Positions 41,232 through 53,925 are shown, numbered from the stretch's first letter. The stretch: DNA of 64,000 nt from Psychrobacillus antarcticus (GCF_029533155.1 NZ_JAIZDB010000017.1:124001-188000), one strand, 5' to 3'. Translations and numbers: made by a program. The notes: a model not told the origin generated them from the letters alone.

Positions 41232-41633
41232 ATGGCAGTGAATAATCCGTATCAAGCGTATCAGCAAAATAGTGTGACGCAATCTACCCCTGGTGAATTG
41301 ACGTTAATGCTATATAATGGCTGTTTGAAATTTTTAAACCAAGCCAAAAAGGGTATTGAAACAAATAATATTGAATTAAAAAATACAAATATCCAAAAAG
41401 CTCAGAATATCCTTCGTGAGTTCATGGTGACGCTTGATATGTCCCAGAGTGTTTCTGGATCTATGGCAAGCTTATATGAATTTATGATTAATCGCTTAGT
41501 GGAAGCGAATATTAATAATGACATGGAAAAAATAGAAGAAGTTTATGCATTAACGTTGGAATTCCGAGATACATGGAAACAAGTGATTCAGATTAATCGT
41601 CAAAAACAATATGGAACACCAGGTGAAATATGA
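41232..41633 (+). CDS. fliS: Flagellin export chaperone FliS
   Basis: A 133-residue helical chaperone that binds the C-terminus of flagellin before export: AVNNPYQAYQQNSVTQSTPGELTLMLYNGCLKFL is the classical FliS start. It overlaps fliT by four bases. In Bacillus FliS also assists the FliW-flagellin exchange, which links it to the CsrA switch encoded upstream. Confidence 0.96.
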   Translation: MAVNNPYQAYQQNSVTQSTPGELTLMLYNGCLKFLNQAKKGIETNNIELKNTNIQKAQNILREFMVTLDMSQSVSGSMASLYEFMINRLVEANINNDMEKIEEVYALTLEFRDTWKQVIQINRQKQYGTPGEI

Positions 41634-41983
41634 TTCGTGATAGTCTAATTTCCTGGAAAACTACTACTGAAATGTTAATTACAATTTTAGATGTTCACGA
41701 TGAGGATAAAAGGGATACTGTTATTGTGCAAGTGGACAGGTTGTTGGATGAACGTGAAACACTTAAATCGACTATACAAGCTCCATTTACAGATGCAGAA
41801 CTAGCATTTGGCCAGGAGTTACTTCCATTAGAAAAGATAATGACTAAAAAACTTGAACACTTTACGCAAACGATTCGATTTGATATTACAGATCAGCAAA
41901 AGAAAAAAGTATCCTTACATGCTTATATGGATCCATATAACCAAGTGTTCCGAGACGGTACTTTTTACGATAAAAAGAAATAA
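41630..41983 (+). CDS. fliT: FliT-like flagellar chaperone
   Basis: A 117-residue helical protein overlapping fliS by four bases, the position of fliT in Bacillus, where it acts as chaperone of FliD. It has leucine- and charge-rich helices (LISWKTTTEMLITIL, RLLDERETLKSTI) and few invariant residues, so the name leans on context. Its end overlaps the left arm of a terminator. Confidence 0.8.
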   Translation: MIRDSLISWKTTTEMLITILDVHDEDKRDTVIVQVDRLLDERETLKSTIQAPFTDAELAFGQELLPLEKIMTKKLEHFTQTIRFDITDQQKKKVSLHAYMDPYNQVFRDGTFYDKKK

Positions 41984-42021
41984 ACAAACTGGCATTAGCT
42001 CATGCTTTTGCCGGTTTGTTT
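41982..42021 (+). terminator. Terminator of the fliDST operon
   Basis: A 13-bp stem (41982-41994 with 42009-42021, one G-T pair) follows the fliT stop. The T tract is built into the right arm (GTTTGTTTATAT). Confidence 0.78.
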
Positions 42022-42050
42022 ATATTTACATATGAATTGGGGCTAATACA

Positions 42051-42437
42051 ATGACAAATTTAACAGAAGAACAAGCACAATTAGTTCGAGAATACACAAC
42101 AATGCTTCAAAATATAGAGGAAGCATTTGAATACGTGGTGGCAAGTTTTACAGATTACTCGAAAACAGAGGGGGACCTTGTGTTGAGTGATATTCTTTCT
42201 TCCTTTGTTCAGCTTATTCAAGTGAACGATGATTTAACGAATATTTACCATGACAATATGGAAGTGAAAAACCCCATTCTTAATTTCCAAGAAGTTATTA
42301 ATACAGCTGAGAAGTTAGATGGTATATTTGAAAAGTCTCAAGAAAAACAAGAAGTGGTTCAACAACATCTATACCCAGCATATAAAAAATGGTATGAGTC
42401 TATTCATCCACAATTAGTCGTATATACACAAGTATAA
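42051..42437 (+). CDS. Hypothetical helical protein after fliT
   Basis: A 128-residue soluble, acidic, mostly helical protein (LTEEQAQLVREYTTMLQNIEEAFEYVVASF, INTAEKLDGIFEKSQEKQEVVQQHL). No motif was recognised. It lies between two terminators just after fliT, so it may be a separate small transcript. Its size and composition are reminiscent of small chaperones, but that is only an impression. Weak ribosome site (TTGGGGC). Confidence 0.65.
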   Translation: MTNLTEEQAQLVREYTTMLQNIEEAFEYVVASFTDYSKTEGDLVLSDILSSFVQLIQVNDDLTNIYHDNMEVKNPILNFQEVINTAEKLDGIFEKSQEKQEVVQQHLYPAYKKWYESIHPQLVVYTQV

Positions 42438-42441
42438 AATC

Positions 42442-42476
42442 TAACCCAATGTGAAAGAATCATTGGGTTATTTTTA
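42442..42476 (+). terminator. Terminator between the helical protein and SCP2 genes
   Basis: Perfect 10-bp arms (42442-42451 and 42461-42470) with a T run separate two convergent genes. Confidence 0.88.
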
Positions 42477-42480
42477 AATC

Positions 42481-42807
42481 CTAAAACTTATACTCCTTCA
42501 ACAATGCCTCCAACTTCAAAGCTAGCCCAATACTCCCATCAACCTTCAACTTACCAAACATAAAAGCAGTAGTGCTATTCAAATCCCCTGCAAGAAGTTT
42601 CATAAAGTCCTTCGAGTTCAAAGTTAACTTACAATCTGCTTTTGTAGTGGTATCGTCAGATACTTCTGCAGTTCCATTTGCTAAGATTAGCTGTTTCACA
42701 CAAACATTATCTCCAGTTAAATTAAACTCATATCGTACATTTTCGTTTTGTATTGGTGCTGGGTTTTCGTTCATCGTCGTTTCAATTAGTTGCCATGTTT
42801 CGTTCAT
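42481..42807 (-). CDS. SCP2 sterol-binding-domain protein
   Basis: A 108-residue stand-alone SCP2 fold: VRYEFNLTGDNVCVKQLILANGTAEV, then the TTTKADCKLTLNSKDFMKLLAGDLNSTTAFMFGKLKVDGSIGLALKLEALL block that forms the hydrophobic tunnel. Such small proteins bind acyl chains or other lipids; the ligand here is unknown. The start at 42807 has AAAGGAT upstream on its strand; a longer frame to 42849 adds 14 residues not typical of the family. Single gene on the minus strand. Confidence 0.85.
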   Translation of the reverse strand: MNETWQLIETTMNENPAPIQNENVRYEFNLTGDNVCVKQLILANGTAEVSDDTTTKADCKLTLNSKDFMKLLAGDLNSTTAFMFGKLKVDGSIGLALKLEALLKEYKF

Positions 42808-42980
42808 TTTATAGTCATCCTTTCTTTTTGCGAGTGAATATCCATTCATATTTATATTTTCTCATATTTTCATCTTAATTTCGAGTTAATATTGCCTGGG
42901 AAATTAATTGCAAAATGTAATGTGTTTGATTAGTAGAAATGTTATTATAAATATAGTAGTTATTTAGAAGGAGGGTCTTT

Positions 42981-43730
42981 ATGTTAAAGAAAGTGCTAAT
43001 AGTAACAGTTTTACTAATTTCATTTGCATCGACTGCTAGTGCTAATACCTTATATGAAGTGAAAAAGGGAGATACACTATCAAAAATTGCCAAGCTCAAT
43101 AAAGTATCGGTCAACGATCTCCGTTCATGGAACCAGCTGACGAAGGATAGCGTTTATATAAAACAAAAATTGGTTGTGAAAAAGCCGACTGTAGCAACTA
43201 AAACTCCAGTAAAAGTGGTTGTTGCGAAACCTATAGAAGTTACTAATACATCCAAACAAGAGACAGTAGTTACACCAGTTCAAGTTAAGGATGCTTCGTT
43301 GATCACAGCACCTAGTTTAGTTCAAACAAATAATCTATCTGCTAAAGGACAAGCTTTGTATCCTTTAATAGTAGATTTTGCAAAGCGACTAGAAGGGATT
43401 CCTTACGTATTTGGTGGTTATTCAATTTCCGGGTTTGATTGTAGTGGATTTATTTATTTCTTACATGCGCAAGCAGGTTTAGATATTACGAGACAAAGTA
43501 GTGAGAGTTACTTTACACAAACTTCTGCTGTTACGATACCAGTTGTAGGCGATTTAGTGTTTTTCCAAAATACATATAAACAAGGAATCTCTCATATGGG
43601 AATTTACATAGGTGATAATAAGTTTATCCATACTGGGTCAAAAGGTGTGGAAGTAACGAGTTTAGAATCCTCTTATTGGAAAGAACATTTTGTTTCATTC
43701 AATCGATTTAATTCATTAACTCTAAGATAA
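42981..43730 (+). CDS. LysM-NlpC/P60 cell-wall endopeptidase
   Basis: A 249-residue secreted hydrolase that should cut within the peptidoglycan stem peptide. Signal peptide (1-21, ending ASTASA), one LysM domain (about 23-68: TLYEVKKGDTLSKIAKLNKVSVNDLRSWN), a Thr/Val/Lys-rich linker, and an NlpC/P60 domain (about 125-245) with catalytic Cys in GFDCSGF, His in ISHMGIYIGD and the third polar residue in FIHTGSKG. The ribosome site is AAGGAGGG. The next gene, a chemoreceptor, follows 24 bases after the stop, so the two may be co-transcribed. Confidence 0.93.
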   Translation: MLKKVLIVTVLLISFASTASANTLYEVKKGDTLSKIAKLNKVSVNDLRSWNQLTKDSVYIKQKLVVKKPTVATKTPVKVVVAKPIEVTNTSKQETVVTPVQVKDASLITAPSLVQTNNLSAKGQALYPLIVDFAKRLEGIPYVFGGYSISGFDCSGFIYFLHAQAGLDITRQSSESYFTQTSAVTIPVVGDLVFFQNTYKQGISHMGIYIGDNKFIHTGSKGVEVTSLESSYWKEHFVSFNRFNSLTLR

Positions 43731-43754
43731 AGAAGAACTTAAAGGAGAAAAACT

Positions 43755-45443
43755 ATGAAATGGACAATCGCTAAAAAAATGTGGCTAGGCTTTGTCACTA
43801 TATTAGTAATATTAGTTGTAGTCTCGGTGTTGTCGATTATGTCATCGGGCGATAATAGTAAAAAATATCAATTTTTATTGGATGATAGAGTGGTTAAAGT
43901 AGATCTTGTAAAAGATATTGAGATTTCTCAAAAAGACACGTCAAGAGCATTGATGGATTATTTACTATTTACTACAGATGAATCGAAAAAGAGTGTAGAG
44001 GAAAATCAGCAAAAGACGAATGAGTTAACTGCTGAACTACGCAATAAATTATTTTCCCCAGAAACATTAGATATGATCACAGTAATTGAAAAGAAAAATG
44101 ATATGTTGGCTGCTATTAATGCAGATGCTATTAAGGCGAAAATGGATAAAGATACAACAGCGCTCAATAAATTCACTGCAAATGCAAAAACTACCAATAC
44201 AGATGCACTCAAAACTTTAGAGGGTATTGAACAGTTTTTACAACAGGACATGGATAAAACCAGAGATGAGATTGCTAGATATGAGAAAGTAGCTAAAATC
44301 TTCCTTATAAGTTTAGTTATATTAGGAGTTATATTAGGAGTTATTTTGGCTTATTTCATAAGCAAAAGTATTTCAAAACCTGTTAAGCTTGTTACTGCAG
44401 GTCTTTCAGAAATTGCAACTGGCAATTTAACTGTAGAGCCAGTAATTATTAAAAATAAGGATGAAGTAGGCGAAATGGCAATTGCTTTTAACACGATGAC
44501 TAAAGATTTGCTTAGCATAGTTTCTGGCGTTCGGGATTCTTCTATGCAGCTTGCTGCTAATGCAGAGGAGCTTTCAGCTAGCTCGGAAGAAAGCTTAGCC
44601 TCTTCTCAGATGGTTGCAAAATCTGCAGAAGCCCAAATGGTATCGAGTGAACAGCAAGTGCACCATATGGATACATCTGTCCAGTCATTGACAGAGTTAT
44701 CGCAAGGTATCGGTCAAATTTCTGTTAGCAATGAAGAAATGTTACAGTCTGCAACAGATGTACAAAAGCTAGTCCATACAGGTTCTAATGTTGTATCAGA
44801 TGTTGCCAAACAAATGGATACCATTCATCATACGTTTAAAGATACAACGATAATCATGCAAAATATGGCTAAGCATTCCAATGACATTCAAACCGTTACT
44901 GCTTTAATAACGGATATTTCCGAACAGACAAATTTACTGGCCTTAAATGCAGCTATTGAAGCAGCAAGAGCTGGTGAATATGGGAAAGGCTTTGCAGTTG
45001 TAGCAGATGAGGTACGTAAGCTTGCTGAGCAATCTAAGAATTCTGCAACGGAAATAGCCTCTATGGTTCAACTGATTCAAAGTGCTTCAGGTAAAGCTGT
45101 TCATGCTATTACAGCTGGAGGCGAGAAAGTAGAAGCGGGTATCGCCAAAACGACAGAATCCTTAAAAGTATTCCAAGGCATTGAAGAAGCAGTTGGAGAT
45201 GTTGGTCTAAAAGTGGAATCGGTTTCTGCAGCTATTGAACAAATTCAAGCGATGGCGGAGTCCGTATCTCAAGGGGCTTTAGAAGTACAGAGACTTGCAA
45301 CACTTGCTGCTGACGGTGCTAATGATACAAGTGCAGCTACCCAGCAACAAATTGCTGCAAATGAAGAAATTTCGGCAAATGCACAATCTTTAGCAGATCT
45401 TGCAGAAGTATTACAAAATAATGTTAGTCACTTTAAAATATAA
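43755..45443 (+). CDS. Methyl-accepting chemotaxis protein (four-helix-bundle sensor)
   Basis: A 562-residue chemoreceptor. Membrane helix 1 at about 10-30, an extracytoplasmic helical sensor domain of the 4HB_MCP type (31-180), helix 2 at about 181-203, a HAMP domain (about 204-258) and the long cytoplasmic signalling coiled coil whose tip reads [41 protein letters not shown]. The C-terminus (FKI) lacks a CheR-docking pentapeptide. The ligand cannot be inferred. It feeds the CheA pathway that drives the flagella encoded upstream. Confidence 0.95.
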   Translation: MKWTIAKKMWLGFVTILVILVVVSVLSIMSSGDNSKKYQFLLDDRVVKVDLVKDIEISQKDTSRALMDYLLFTTDESKKSVEENQQKTNELTAELRNKLFSPETLDMITVIEKKNDMLAAINADAIKAKMDKDTTALNKFTANAKTTNTDALKTLEGIEQFLQQDMDKTRDEIARYEKVAKIFLISLVILGVILGVILAYFISKSISKPVKLVTAGLSEIATGNLTVEPVIIKNKDEVGEMAIAFNTMTKDLLSIVSGVRDSSMQLAANAEELSASSEESLASSQMVAKSAEAQMVSSEQQVHHMDTSVQSLTELSQGIGQISVSNEEMLQSATDVQKLVHTGSNVVSDVAKQMDTIHHTFKDTTIIMQNMAKHSNDIQTVTALITDISEQTNLLALNAAIEAARAGEYGKGFAVVADEVRKLAEQSKNSATEIASMVQLIQSASGKAVHAITAGGEKVEAGIAKTTESLKVFQGIEEAVGDVGLKVESVSAAIEQIQAMAESVSQGALEVQRLATLAADGANDTSAATQQQIAANEEISANAQSLADLAEVLQNNVSHFKI

Positions 45444-45446
45444 GAA

Positions 45447-45488
45447 AGAAGCGACTCCTATTCGTATATGCGAATAGGGGTAGTTTCT
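45447..45488 (+). terminator. Terminator-like hairpin after the chemoreceptor gene
   Basis: An 18-bp imperfect stem (45447-45464 with 45471-45488) follows the stop codon. The T tract is short. A motif array begins 17 bases later. Confidence 0.75.
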
Positions 45489-45504
45489 ATGTCTATGGAT
45501 TGAA

Positions 45505-45695
45505 GTTGCGAGAATCGGCTGGAATGTTTCGCAAACGGGTCAGGATGTTGCGAGAACGACCCGAAATGTTGCGCAAAAACAAAAAACGTTGTGCAAACTG
45601 CAAACAACGTTGCGATAAACTAGAATGTTGCGCAAAAGACCCATGATTGCGAATATAGTGCGCAATATTGCGACAAAACAAAAAATGTTGCGCAA
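45505..45695 (+). repeat. Phased GTTGCG motif array (degenerate, ten motifs)
   Basis: GTTGCG or near variants (GTTTCG, GTTGTG, ATTGCG) start at 45505, 45526, 45547, 45568, 45588, 45609, 45627, 45646, 45667 and 45687, giving steps of 21, 21, 21, 20, 21, 18, 19, 21 and 20. The pitch is that of the 25-kb array with some drift. Same strand as the upstream gene. Confidence 0.85.
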
Positions 45696-45852
45696 AAATT
45701 CTCCCACTCCCTTCAGGGAAAACTTTATTTATTATAAAATGCAACTAGGGAGCGCCCTTATTTTCCCTTGCAATCACCTTCTAATATTCTAGAACTCGTC
45801 ACAAAGTTACCTACGAAAATCGAGTATACTTGCAGTAGGGAGTTGTTTCGAA

Positions 45853-46284
45853 ATGTATACATTCATTATTTTCATACATGTAATTAGTGCAGTATTATCG
45901 ATTGGTCCATTTTTTGTTCTATTTCCTTTATTAGATAGGATGAAAGGTAAAAATAAAGAAATGTTAGATACAGCTTTAGAAGTGTTTCAAGCGGCAATTC
46001 GTCTTGTTAAACATGCTGGTCATGTTCTTGTTGGATCGGGGCTTCTGCTTGTTTGGCAGGGGAATTGGCCATGGACAACCTCGTGGGTGATTATGACGAT
46101 TGTTGTGATGGTAGTTTCAATTGCATTTCTCGCAAGTGCATTTAAGCCTAAAATACGAGAATTTCATGCAGGAGCGATTGATTTAGATACACTCATAAAG
46201 AAATTAAGGTCAGCCGTGTGGAAATATATTATATTGTTACTACTCATGCTATGGTTTATGGTTGCAAAACCTAATTTATGGTAA
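45853..46284 (+). CDS. DUF2269-like integral membrane protein
   Basis: A 143-residue membrane protein with four hydrophobic helices (about 3-24, 53-70, 76-96 and 120-138), starting YTFIIFIHVISAVLSIGPFFVLFPLLDRM, the usual opening of the DUF2269 family. No catalytic residues stand out. The His near the first helix is shared with related small membrane proteins. Function unknown. Weak ribosome site (AGGGAGTTG). A terminator follows. Confidence 0.75.
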   Translation: MYTFIIFIHVISAVLSIGPFFVLFPLLDRMKGKNKEMLDTALEVFQAAIRLVKHAGHVLVGSGLLLVWQGNWPWTTSWVIMTIVVMVVSIAFLASAFKPKIREFHAGAIDLDTLIKKLRSAVWKYIILLLLMLWFMVAKPNLW

Positions 46285-46288
46285 TAGA

Positions 46289-46320
46289 AAACCCTTTCTC
46301 TTCGTGGAGAAAGGGTTTTT
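46289..46320 (+). terminator. Terminator after the DUF2269-like gene
   Basis: Perfect 12-bp arms (46289-46300 with 46307-46318) and a T run. Confidence 0.93.
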
Positions 46321-46329
46321 ACATGTTAA

Positions 46330-46470
46330 CTTGCGATTCTCTAAGTGGATCTTGCGGTTCGTCCAATTTGACTTGCGATTCTCCATTAACAGGTCCAAAA
46401 TCAACCCGTAACTTGCGATTCTCGACCTAGACCTTGCGATTTACCACAAACAACTTGCGATTCACAAAAC
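46330..46470 (+). repeat. Phased CTTGCGATTC motif array
   Basis: CTTGCG(A/G)TT cores start at 46330, 46351, 46372, 46412, 46433 and 46454: steps of 21, 21, 40 (one motif lost), 21 and 21. It begins about 10 bases after a terminator. The region from 46471 to the cre site at 46649 is AT-rich and shows only a 14-base palindrome (TGCGATATATCGCA, 46633-46646). Confidence 0.85.
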
Positions 46471-46648
46471 CCCACTTCTAATTCCGCCAGCCTCCAAATA
46501 ATCCAACAATCTCCTATTATAATAGAAACTTCCATACAAAATTATCCTTCACAATTCCCCAGGAACATAGATATCTTACATACTCCTGTCATTTTAACAA
46601 AAAGTTCACAATTATTTATTCTTTCTGCGAAATGCGATATATCGCAGA

Positions 46649-46662
46649 TGTAAGCGATTACA
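46649..46662 (+). promoter_or_regulatory. cre site (CcpA) upstream of ilvD
   Basis: TGTAAGCGATTACA fits the catabolite-response consensus TGNAANCGNNNNCA fully. It is centred about 87 bases before the predicted start of transcription, a place typical for activation. CcpA is known to activate the ilv-leu operon of Bacillus from an upstream cre. Confidence 0.8.
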
Positions 46663-46707
46663 AACATAATGAATATTCAAAAATGACTGATAATTGTAAA
46701 AAGGGTG

Positions 46708-46736
46708 TTGACGGGACATTTTAAAGACGATATGAT
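46708..46736 (+). promoter_or_regulatory. SigA promoter of ilvD / branched-chain operon
   Basis: TTGACG (46708-46713), 17 bases, TATGAT (46731-46736): one mismatch in each hexamer. It lies about 100 bases before ilvD. Confidence 0.87.
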
Positions 46737-46753
46737 ATCAACAATATATTAAA

Positions 46754-46768
46754 TATTGTGAGAAAATT
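46754..46768 (+). promoter_or_regulatory. CodY box downstream of the ilvD promoter
   Basis: TATTGTGAGAAAATT matches the 15-base CodY consensus AATTTTCWGAAAATT at 12 positions. It lies about 10-25 bases after the expected transcription start, where bound CodY would block transcription when branched-chain amino acids and GTP are plentiful. Confidence 0.65.
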
Positions 46769-46838
46769 CACAACCACTTAATTGTTAAAAGCTGCAAAGC
46801 TAAACGCTGCAAAAGCGGAAAGTATAGGAGCGATTAAA

Positions 46839-48506
46839 TTGAGAAGTGACATGATAAAAAAAGGCGTCGATCGTGCCCCACATAGAAGTTTGCTTTACGC
46901 AACTGGGGTCAAGACGAAAGATTTAGATAAACCGTTTATCGGTGTTTGTAACTCCTATATTGATATTATTCCTGGCCATATGCATTTAAACAAATTTGCG
47001 GAGGTCGTGAAAGATGCAATTCGTGAAGCAGGTGGAATTCCATTTGAGTTCAACACGATTGGTGTAGACGATGGAATTGCAATGGGGCACATCGGGATGA
47101 GATATTCACTTCCGAGTCGTGAGCTTATTGCAGATTGTGCTGAAACAGTGATTAATGCGCATTGGTTCGACGGAGTATTTTACATACCAAACTGTGACAA
47201 AATCACACCAGGAATGTTAATGGCAGCTGTAAGAACAAATGTCCCATCTGTGTTTGTTTCAGGTGGTCCGATGGAAGCTGGTACTTCAGCTGATGGTAAA
47301 CAACTTTCACTGACTTCTGTGTTTGAAGGTGTAGGATCATTTAAGGCGGGTGACATGACAGCGGAAGAACTACTGGATATTGAACAAAGTGCATGTCCAA
47401 CATGTGGTTCGTGTTCAGGAATGTTCACAGCGAACTCCATGAACTCGTTAATGGAAATGTTAGGTGTAACACCTCCAGGGAATGGAACGATTGTAGCAAC
47501 ATCAGATGAACGTCATCGCCTCATTAAAGAAGCGGCGCATCACCTAATCCGTATGGTTAAGGAAGATGTGAAACCGAGAGATTTAATCACAAAAGAAACA
47601 ATCGATGATGCATTTGCGCTAGATATGGCAATGGGTGGTTCAACAAACACTGTTCTCCACACATTAGCAATTGCACATGAAGCTGAAATTGAATACAACG
47701 TAAGAGAGATCAATGAAGTCGCTAAGCGTATTCCTTACTTAACGAAAATTATGCCAGCATCTGATTACTCTATGCATGATGTACATCTTGCGGGAGGAGT
47801 TAGTGCCGTTATCAAAGAACTTTGTGAGATTCCTGGAGCGGTTCATCCAGATCGATTAACGATTACTGGTAAATCACTCTATGAAAATGTCAAAGATGCA
47901 GAAATAAAAAATGATCAAGTCATACGCCGAAAAGAAAACCCATATAGTCCTGTAGGAGGCTTATCCGTATTATTCGGAAATATTGCCCCTGAAGGCGGAG
48001 TAATCAAAGTAGGTGCGGTAGATCCTTCTATTAAAGAGTTCACTGGTAAAGCGATTGTGTTTGAATCACAGGAAGCTGCACAAGAAGCTATTGATGCCGG
48101 TATTGTTCAAGCAGGTCATGTAGTAGTTATCCGTTATGAAGGTCCAAAAGGCGGACCGGGGATGCCAGAAATGCTTGCTCCTACATCTGCAATTCAAGGT
48201 CGCGGATTAGGAACTAAGGTTGCACTAATTACAGACGGTCGTTTCTCAGGAGCGTCTAGAGGAATTTCCATTGGACATATTTCTCCAGAAGCTGCAGATG
48301 GTGGTCCGATTGCTTTAGTTCAAAATGATGATGTGATCGCTATTGATTTAACAAATAGAACGATAGAATTACAAGTTAGCGATGAGGAATTAGCTTCCAG
48401 ACAAGCAAACTTACAACCATTTGAACCAAAGATTAAAAAAGGATATTTAGCAAGATATTCAAAACTAGTAACATCAGCTAGTACTGGTGCAGTAATGAAG
48501 ATCTAA
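46839..48506 (+). CDS. ilvD: Dihydroxy-acid dehydratase
   Basis: A 555-residue iron-sulfur enzyme that makes 2-keto acids from dihydroxy acids in isoleucine and valine synthesis. Cys ligands of the cluster occur in [15 protein letters not shown] and [29 protein letters not shown] is a conserved C-terminal motif. The reading frame opens at 46782, but the family N-terminus [18 protein letters not shown] and the AGGAG site 8 bases upstream point to the TTG at 46839. It is the first gene of the branched-chain cluster and is separated from ilvB by a T-box leader. Confidence 0.95.
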   Translation: MRSDMIKKGVDRAPHRSLLYATGVKTKDLDKPFIGVCNSYIDIIPGHMHLNKFAEVVKDAIREAGGIPFEFNTIGVDDGIAMGHIGMRYSLPSRELIADCAETVINAHWFDGVFYIPNCDKITPGMLMAAVRTNVPSVFVSGGPMEAGTSADGKQLSLTSVFEGVGSFKAGDMTAEELLDIEQSACPTCGSCSGMFTANSMNSLMEMLGVTPPGNGTIVATSDERHRLIKEAAHHLIRMVKEDVKPRDLITKETIDDAFALDMAMGGSTNTVLHTLAIAHEAEIEYNVREINEVAKRIPYLTKIMPASDYSMHDVHLAGGVSAVIKELCEIPGAVHPDRLTITGKSLYENVKDAEIKNDQVIRRKENPYSPVGGLSVLFGNIAPEGGVIKVGAVDPSIKEFTGKAIVFESQEAAQEAIDAGIVQAGHVVVIRYEGPKGGPGMPEMLAPTSAIQGRGLGTKVALITDGRFSGASRGISIGHISPEAADGGPIALVQNDDVIAIDLTNRTIELQVSDEELASRQANLQPFEPKIKKGYLARYSKLVTSASTGAVMKI

Positions 48507-48540
48507 GAACGAATTTTGATTAAAAACCAAATATATAAAT

Positions 48541-48835
48541 CATTGATGAGGCAAAAGTTAAAGGAACCTTGTATTAACAGAGAGTCGGTGTGGTGGGAAC
48601 CGACAATACAACCTTTAGCGACATCCCCTCGGAGTGAAGTGTTGAACGGGAAACCTTCTAGATACTTCCGGGTGTAGTTTAGCTACTCTCGTTATAAATG
48701 GATAGTGGGCAATTGCCTGCTGTCTGCGAGGTAGCGGTTGCGCTACGAACTAGGGTGGTACCATGAAAAGAATTTCATCCCTATACAAAAGAACGAAGGT
48801 TTCTTTGTGTGGGGTGGAATTCTTTTCTTTTTTAT
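48541..48835 (+). ncRNA. T-box leader (probably isoleucine-specific) before ilvB
   Basis: A tRNA-sensing leader. It has the stem-I start (AGAGAGTCGGTG with GGGAACCGAC), the canonical T-box sequence AGGGTGGTACCATG (48752-48765) and a terminator stem at about 48764-48833 ending in CTTTTTT; the competing antiterminator would use the T-box. In the specifier region the alignment GAC-ATC-CCC-TCG-GAG to the common GAA-NNN-ACC-TCT-GAG pattern gives ATC, an isoleucine codon. Uncharged tRNA-Ile should let transcription continue into ilvB and the leu genes. Confidence 0.9.
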
Positions 48836-48918
48836 AAATTTAACTTTAGTAATTTAAAGCGAAAGTTAAGTAAAGTTTTTCAAGCAAACTGGACGATTTG
48901 ATTAAAAAGGAGGAATTA

Positions 48919-50669
48919 ATGATGAAGTTAACCGTTGAGGAAACTGAACAAGTTTATGAAGAGCCGATAACCACGCAGGCTCCTATGCAGTTGAATGGTG
49001 CAGATGTTTTTATCGAAACGCTGAAGAAGCATCAGGTTGAAGTAATATTTGGTTATCCAGGTGGTGCGGTTTTACCTATTTATGACGCACTCTACAAAAA
49101 TCCGATTAAGCATATTCTTGCTAGACATGAGCAAGGAGCTATTCACGCAGCAGAAGGCTATGCGCGTGTTTCTGGGAAGGTTGGCGTAGTAATTGCCACT
49201 TCTGGACCAGGTGCAACAAATTTAGTTACCGGCATTGCCGATGCGATGATGGATTCGATTCCACTTGTCGTATTTACAGGGCAGGTGGCTACAACCGTGA
49301 TTGGTACAGATGCATTCCAAGAGGCGGATATTATCGGTATTACGCAGCCTATTACAAAACATAATTACCAAGTAAAAGATGTAGCAGATTTCCCAAGAAT
49401 CATTAACGAAGCTTTTCATATTGCTTCTACAGGTCGTCCAGGACCAGTTGTCGTAGATATTCCCAAAAATATGGCTACCGGATTGTTCGTAACGCCTAGT
49501 GAAGATGAGCAGGAAGTAAATCTTCCAGGGTATCAGCCAACGACTACACCGAACTTTTTACAAATTCAAAAAGCAGCGCAAGCTATTTCTAATGCAAAGC
49601 AGCCGTTGATCCTTGCCGGTGCAGGTGTATTGTTTGCAAGAGCATCTGATGAACTAGCTACATTTGCTGAAAAATATCAAATTCCAATAACGAATACGCT
49701 TCTAGGATTAGGTGGTATCGAAGGAAATCATCCACTTTTCCTAGGAATGGCAGGCATGCATGGAACGTATACAGCCAATATGGCAATCCAAACATGCGAT
49801 TTACTCATAAATGTTGGTGCTAGATTTGATGACCGACTAACAGGTAATTTAAACTTATTTGCACCAAACGCGAAAGTAGTTCATATCGACATTGATCCAG
49901 CAGAAATCGGGAAAAATGTTCCAACAGAAATTCCAATCGTAGCGGATGCAAAAGAAGCTTTAGAAGCACTAATTGCACTAGATACACCAAATGGTAACAC
50001 GGCAGCATGGTTAGAAAGCTTGAATATTTCGATGGAGCAATATCCATTCCATTATCAAGCTAGTGTGGAACGTGGATTGCTACCGCAGCAAGTACTAGAG
50101 CTAGTACATCAGTATACAAACGGAGATGCCGTTGTCACTACAGACGTTGGACAGCATCAAATGTGGACAGCGCAGTACTATAAATTTAACCATCCACATA
50201 ACTGGGTAACATCCGGTGGACTTGGAACGATGGGGTTTGGTTTCCCAGCAGCAATTGGTGCCCAGCTAGCAAAACCTAATGCGAAGGTAGTTGCCATTGT
50301 AGGAGATGCAGGCTTCCAAATGACATTACAGGAGTTATCTCTATTACAAGAGTTAAGGATTCCGGTAAAAGTTATTATCTTAAACAACCAAGCACTTGGA
50401 ATGGTTCGCCAATGGCAAGAGACATTCCACGGAGAAAGATTTTCACAATCCCTTATTCCAGTTCAACCAGATTTCGTGAAACTAGCAGAAGCTTATGACA
50501 TTAAAGGCTATAAGATCGAAACGTTCGAGGACGCAAAAGTTCAACTAAAAGAGGCATTAGAATCCGATGAACCAGTATTAATCGATTGCCGAGTAGTACA
50601 AAAAGAAAGTGTCTATCCAATGGTAGTTCCAGGTACAGGGCTACATGAAATGATTGGAGTGAAGCCAGA

Positions 50670-50673
<4 letters not shown>
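48919..50673 (+). CDS. ilvB: Acetolactate synthase, large (catalytic) subunit
   Basis: A 584-residue ThDP- and FAD-dependent enzyme joining pyruvate with pyruvate or 2-ketobutyrate. Key parts are [14 protein letters not shown], the catalytic Glu in [29 protein letters not shown], and the ThDP/Mg motif [19 protein letters not shown]. The family N-terminus is followed by a short extension ([11 protein letters not shown]...). Two ATGs (48919, 48922) follow AGGAGG by 5 and 8 bases; either may serve. The small-subunit gene overlaps the end by four bases. Confidence 0.95.
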
Positions 50674-53779
<3,106 letters not shown>

Positions 53780-53925
53780 TTAAGTGATTGTAGTGAAAGG
53801 CGGCGACTCCAGCGGGAACAGCACGAGCTGAAAGCCCCGCAGGAACGTAGTGACGAGGAGATTGAAGCCGTGCCCGCGGAAAGCGTTCGCCTGGAACGGA
53901 AATCAATAGCATTATTTAATAGAAT
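53780..53925. repeat. Dispersed element, short copy D between leuA and leuB
   Basis: About 145 bp in reverse orientation relative to copies B and C: read on the minus strand it has GCTATTGATTTCCGTTCCAG at one end, CGCTTTCCGCGGGCACGGC, CTGCGGGGCTTTCAGCTCG and CTGGAGTCGCCGCC, and ends near CAATCACTTAA. It corresponds only to the GC-rich half of copy B and lacks the long hairpin. It lies inside the leu operon and supplies a false in-frame upstream extension of leuB. Confidence 0.85.

Noticed and set aside
46782-46838. Upstream TTG extension of ilvD by 19 codons
   Set aside because: No ribosome site there, while AGGAG precedes 46839 and IlvD proteins begin at that point.
48507-48897. A gene in the gap between ilvD and ilvB
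   Set aside because: The whole gap is accounted for by the T-box leader and its terminator.
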